Source: Chryseobacterium vaccae (lineage in GTDB: Bacteria; Bacteroidota; Bacteroidia; Flavobacteriales; Weeksellaceae). Taken from it: a stretch of DNA of 64,000 bases. Numbering within the stretch: position 1 is the first letter of the stretch; each line of letters begins with the position of its first letter. A model generated the notes under the pieces. That model saw only the letters and a program-made list of their open reading frames with translations, was not told where the DNA came from and searched no databases. This document shows positions 62,305 to 64,000 of this stretch, piece after piece. The stretch lies in assembly GCF_009602705.1 (NCBI RefSeq), contig NZ_VSWH01000001.1:2976001-3040000 (forward strand), read 5' to 3'. The translations under genes and the position numbers were made by a program.

Positions 62305-63234
62305 CTAACAATAGGAGGACACAATCTTATCCACAATAAACTGTGCCAACTTTTCCTTACTTTGGTGGGTCCAGCCTGCAATATGAGGAGTAACGATAGC
62401 TTTTTCAGATCCAAGAAGGTATTTGAGGTCTTCATTTTCAGTTTCCAGATGTTCGAAAGATGATTTTTCGTATTCCAGAACATCAAGACAAGCTCCTTTT
62501 ATTTTTCCGGATTTCAATCCCTCAACTAAACTTTTAGTTTCTACGTTTTTCCCTCTCGCTGTATTCACGAAATAAAAGTCATTTTTCATCTCTGAAATAA
62601 ACTTTTGATCAACAAAATAATGGGTTTCGGAAGTCAATGGAATGTGAAGGCTTACCACTTCTGCTGACTGCTTCAGCTCTTCCAGACTGACCTGTTGTGC
62701 AAATTCATCGGAAAGCCCAGGAAGAATATCATGAAAAATTACTTTACACCCGAATCCGGAAAGTCTTTTTGCGGTAGCTTTTCCCATATTTCCGTATCCT
62801 ATAAGGCCTACGGTTTTCCCAAGCAGTTCGTCTCCTCTGTTCTCTTCACGCTTCCAGATTCCGTTTTTTACTTCCTGTGAGGCAATAAACAGACGGTTCA
62901 TCAGAATCAACAACATTCCTACGACATGCTCTGCCACAGAATCCCTGTTTCCTTCCGGTGAATTGATCAGCTGAATACCAAGTTTCTCCGCTGCAGGAAT
63001 ATCGATATTTTCCATACCTGCTCCTACTCTTGCAATGAATTTCAGATTTTTACCTTTCTCAAGAAAATTTTCATCTAAAGGAATGCGGCTTCTGATGATC
63101 ACTCCGTCGTACTGTTCAATTTTATCACAAACCTCATCATAAGAGGATGTAAAATCTTCTTCCAGCACAAAGTTTTTAGCAAGAAGCTGTTTGGTGATAA
63201 GGGGATGGTTTTTATCTAAAAGAAGAATTTTCAT
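62305..63234 (-). CDS. D-isomer 2-hydroxyacid dehydrogenase
   Basis: Starting at the ATG at 63234 (MKILLLDKNHP) the protein has 309 residues; an ATG at 63255 would add seven. The NAD motif is GLIGYGNMGKATA. Catalytic Arg lies in ARVGAGMENID and the catalytic His in VTPHIAGWTH. It resembles phosphoglycerate dehydrogenase (SerA) without its regulatory ACT domain. Either SerA-like or another 2-hydroxyacid substrate fits. Confidence 0.9.
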   Translation of the reverse strand: MKILLLDKNHPLITKQLLAKNFVLEEDFTSSYDEVCDKIEQYDGVIIRSRIPLDENFLEKGKNLKFIARVGAGMENIDIPAAEKLGIQLINSPEGNRDSVAEHVVGMLLILMNRLFIASQEVKNGIWKREENRGDELLGKTVGLIGYGNMGKATAKRLSGFGCKVIFHDILPGLSDEFAQQVSLEELKQSAEVVSLHIPLTSETHYFVDQKFISEMKNDFYFVNTARGKNVETKSLVEGLKSGKIKGACLDVLEYEKSSFEHLETENEDLKYLLGSEKAIVTPHIAGWTHQSKEKLAQFIVDKIVSSYC

Positions 63235-63360
63235 ATTAAAAAACACAAATAACACTAATTTAGTTTTACCAAAATATCCACTGCATTTTTTTCATTTTAT
63301 CCGGCACAAATCATTTGTGAAAATTTATGCCGAACATTGTGTTATGAGTGTCTATATTTT

Positions 63361-63903
63361 CTATTTTTTATCTTTTTTAGGTTCCTGAGGTTCCTGGAAA
63401 AGTTTTTTAAGCTCTACGGATTCCAAAGGTTTCATTCTCCCGGAAAGAATCAATGAAAGCTCTTTTCTTCTGAAAGCGGCAGCATGTCTCAATTTTTCCT
63501 CTTCTGTTTCCGGGATCATATCCGGAATAGGAATAGGACGGTTGAATTCATCTACAGCAACGAACGTATATATTCCTTCATTAGTATGGATTTTTTTCTG
63601 GTTGATCGGATCATCCAGCCAAACATCCACGTACACTTCCATAGAGGTAGAGAATGCTCTTGAAACTTTTGACTCAAGCACGACTACTCCACCTTCGGGA
63701 ATAGGATGATTGAAGGAAACGTGGTTTACCGAAGCCGTTACTACTCTTCTTTCACAGTGTCTTGCCGCGGAAATAGACGCACAACGGTCCATTTTTGCTA
63801 AAAGTTCACCACCAAAAAGGTTTCTGAGAGAGTTGGTTTCGTTCGGAAGAACGATATTGGTCATAATGGTCAGGGATTCTGACGCTTTTTTTACTTTTGC
63901 CAT
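63361..63903 (-). CDS. Acyl-CoA thioesterase, hotdog fold (BFIT/YciA-like)
   Basis: This 180-residue protein has one hotdog domain with GGELLAKMDRCASISAARH, the family's active-site segment, followed by a Lys/Glu-rich C-terminal tail (about 140-180). It hydrolyses acyl-CoA thioesters. Its start overlaps the stop of an upstream open frame that leaves the window. Confidence 0.9.
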   Translation of the reverse strand: MAKVKKASESLTIMTNIVLPNETNSLRNLFGGELLAKMDRCASISAARHCERRVVTASVNHVSFNHPIPEGGVVVLESKVSRAFSTSMEVYVDVWLDDPINQKKIHTNEGIYTFVAVDEFNRPIPIPDMIPETEEEKLRHAAAFRRKELSLILSGRMKPLESVELKKLFQEPQEPKKDKK

Positions 63904-64000
63904 TTCTTAGTGTTGTTTGGAACTGCCGGAGCTGATTTTACTTGTTGCCCGGCTGGTTTTATCAGTGAATCTTTCTTCAGAGAATCAGACACTGCAGGGA
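63891..64000 (-). CDS. C-terminal end of an unidentified protein (5' part outside the window)
   Basis: A minus-strand frame is open from the window edge for 35 codons and ends at TAA at 63891, 13 bp inside the thioesterase gene. The other two frames stop within the first codons. The visible residues include Lys/Pro-rich stretches (KPAGQQVKSAPAVPNNTKK), suggesting a flexible C-terminal tail. No function can be read. Confidence 0.5.
   Translation of the reverse strand, partial: PAVSDSLKKDSLIKPAGQQVKSAPAVPNNTKKWQK

Overview
The window looks like a low-GC chromosome segment from a flavobacterium, most likely Chryseobacterium or a close relative. The support is a flexirubin/aryl-polyene pigment cluster, Bacteroidota-type promoters (TTG near -33 and TAnnTTTG near -7), many short lipoproteins, and housekeeping genes with typical flavobacterial architecture. 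I saw no rRNA, tRNA, CRISPR array, insertion sequence or prophage.

Layout. 1-2907: 5' part of an M16 zinc peptidase. About 3.2-34.1 kb: a large flexirubin-type cluster. Plus-strand genes encode a BtrH-like acyltransferase, an ABC-2 exporter, a thioesterase, a first ketosynthase (KS), a KS-like fragment, an acyl carrier protein (ACP), a KS paired with a cysteine-less chain-length-factor-like partner, a polysaccharide deacetylase, LolA, a lipoprotein, a small beta-barrel protein, a hotdog dehydratase, a small exported protein and a glycosyltransferase-DUF2062 fusion. After a convergent terminator, minus-strand genes encode an alpha/beta hydrolase, a DUF1648 protein, a C45-type acyltransferase/hydrolase lipoprotein, a CrtI-like FAD oxidoreductase, an LpxL-like acyltransferase, an ACP, a third KS, FabG and a MIO-type aromatic ammonia-lyase. 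A flavin halogenase-like gene is divergent from the lyase. Three tandem paralogous exported proteins and a CoA ligase close the block. A three-gene minus-strand lipoprotein cassette (8.3-11.05 kb) interrupts the plus-strand operon.

Inferred pathway: the ammonia-lyase makes a cinnamate/coumarate starter. The ligase activates it. The KSs, ACPs, FabG and dehydratase extend it to an aryl polyene. The halogenase-like enzyme may decorate the ring. LolA, the lipoprotein, the exporter, the acyltransferases and the BtrH-like protein would handle transfer and envelope placement. No DarA/DarB-type dialkylresorcinol genes lie in the window.

34.2-64 kb is mostly housekeeping: an M23 peptidase, ileS, a DksA-like protein, lspA, a SanA-like protein, lipoproteins, trpS, a two-component system beside PepSY-like proteins, a HAD nucleotidase with a sigma factor and a 44-codon ORF, metK behind a SAM-II-like riboswitch, divergent oxyR/katalase, enoyl-CoA hydratase, dCMP deaminase, a XerD-type recombinase, a NUDIX hydrolase, a haem-binding protein, an Ig-like lipoprotein, a serine hydrolase, a 2-hydroxyacid dehydrogenase and an acyl-CoA thioesterase. 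The most noteworthy items are the flexirubin cluster with its unusual enzymes, the cassette that splits it, a family of palindromic repeats found only between its genes, and the riboswitch.
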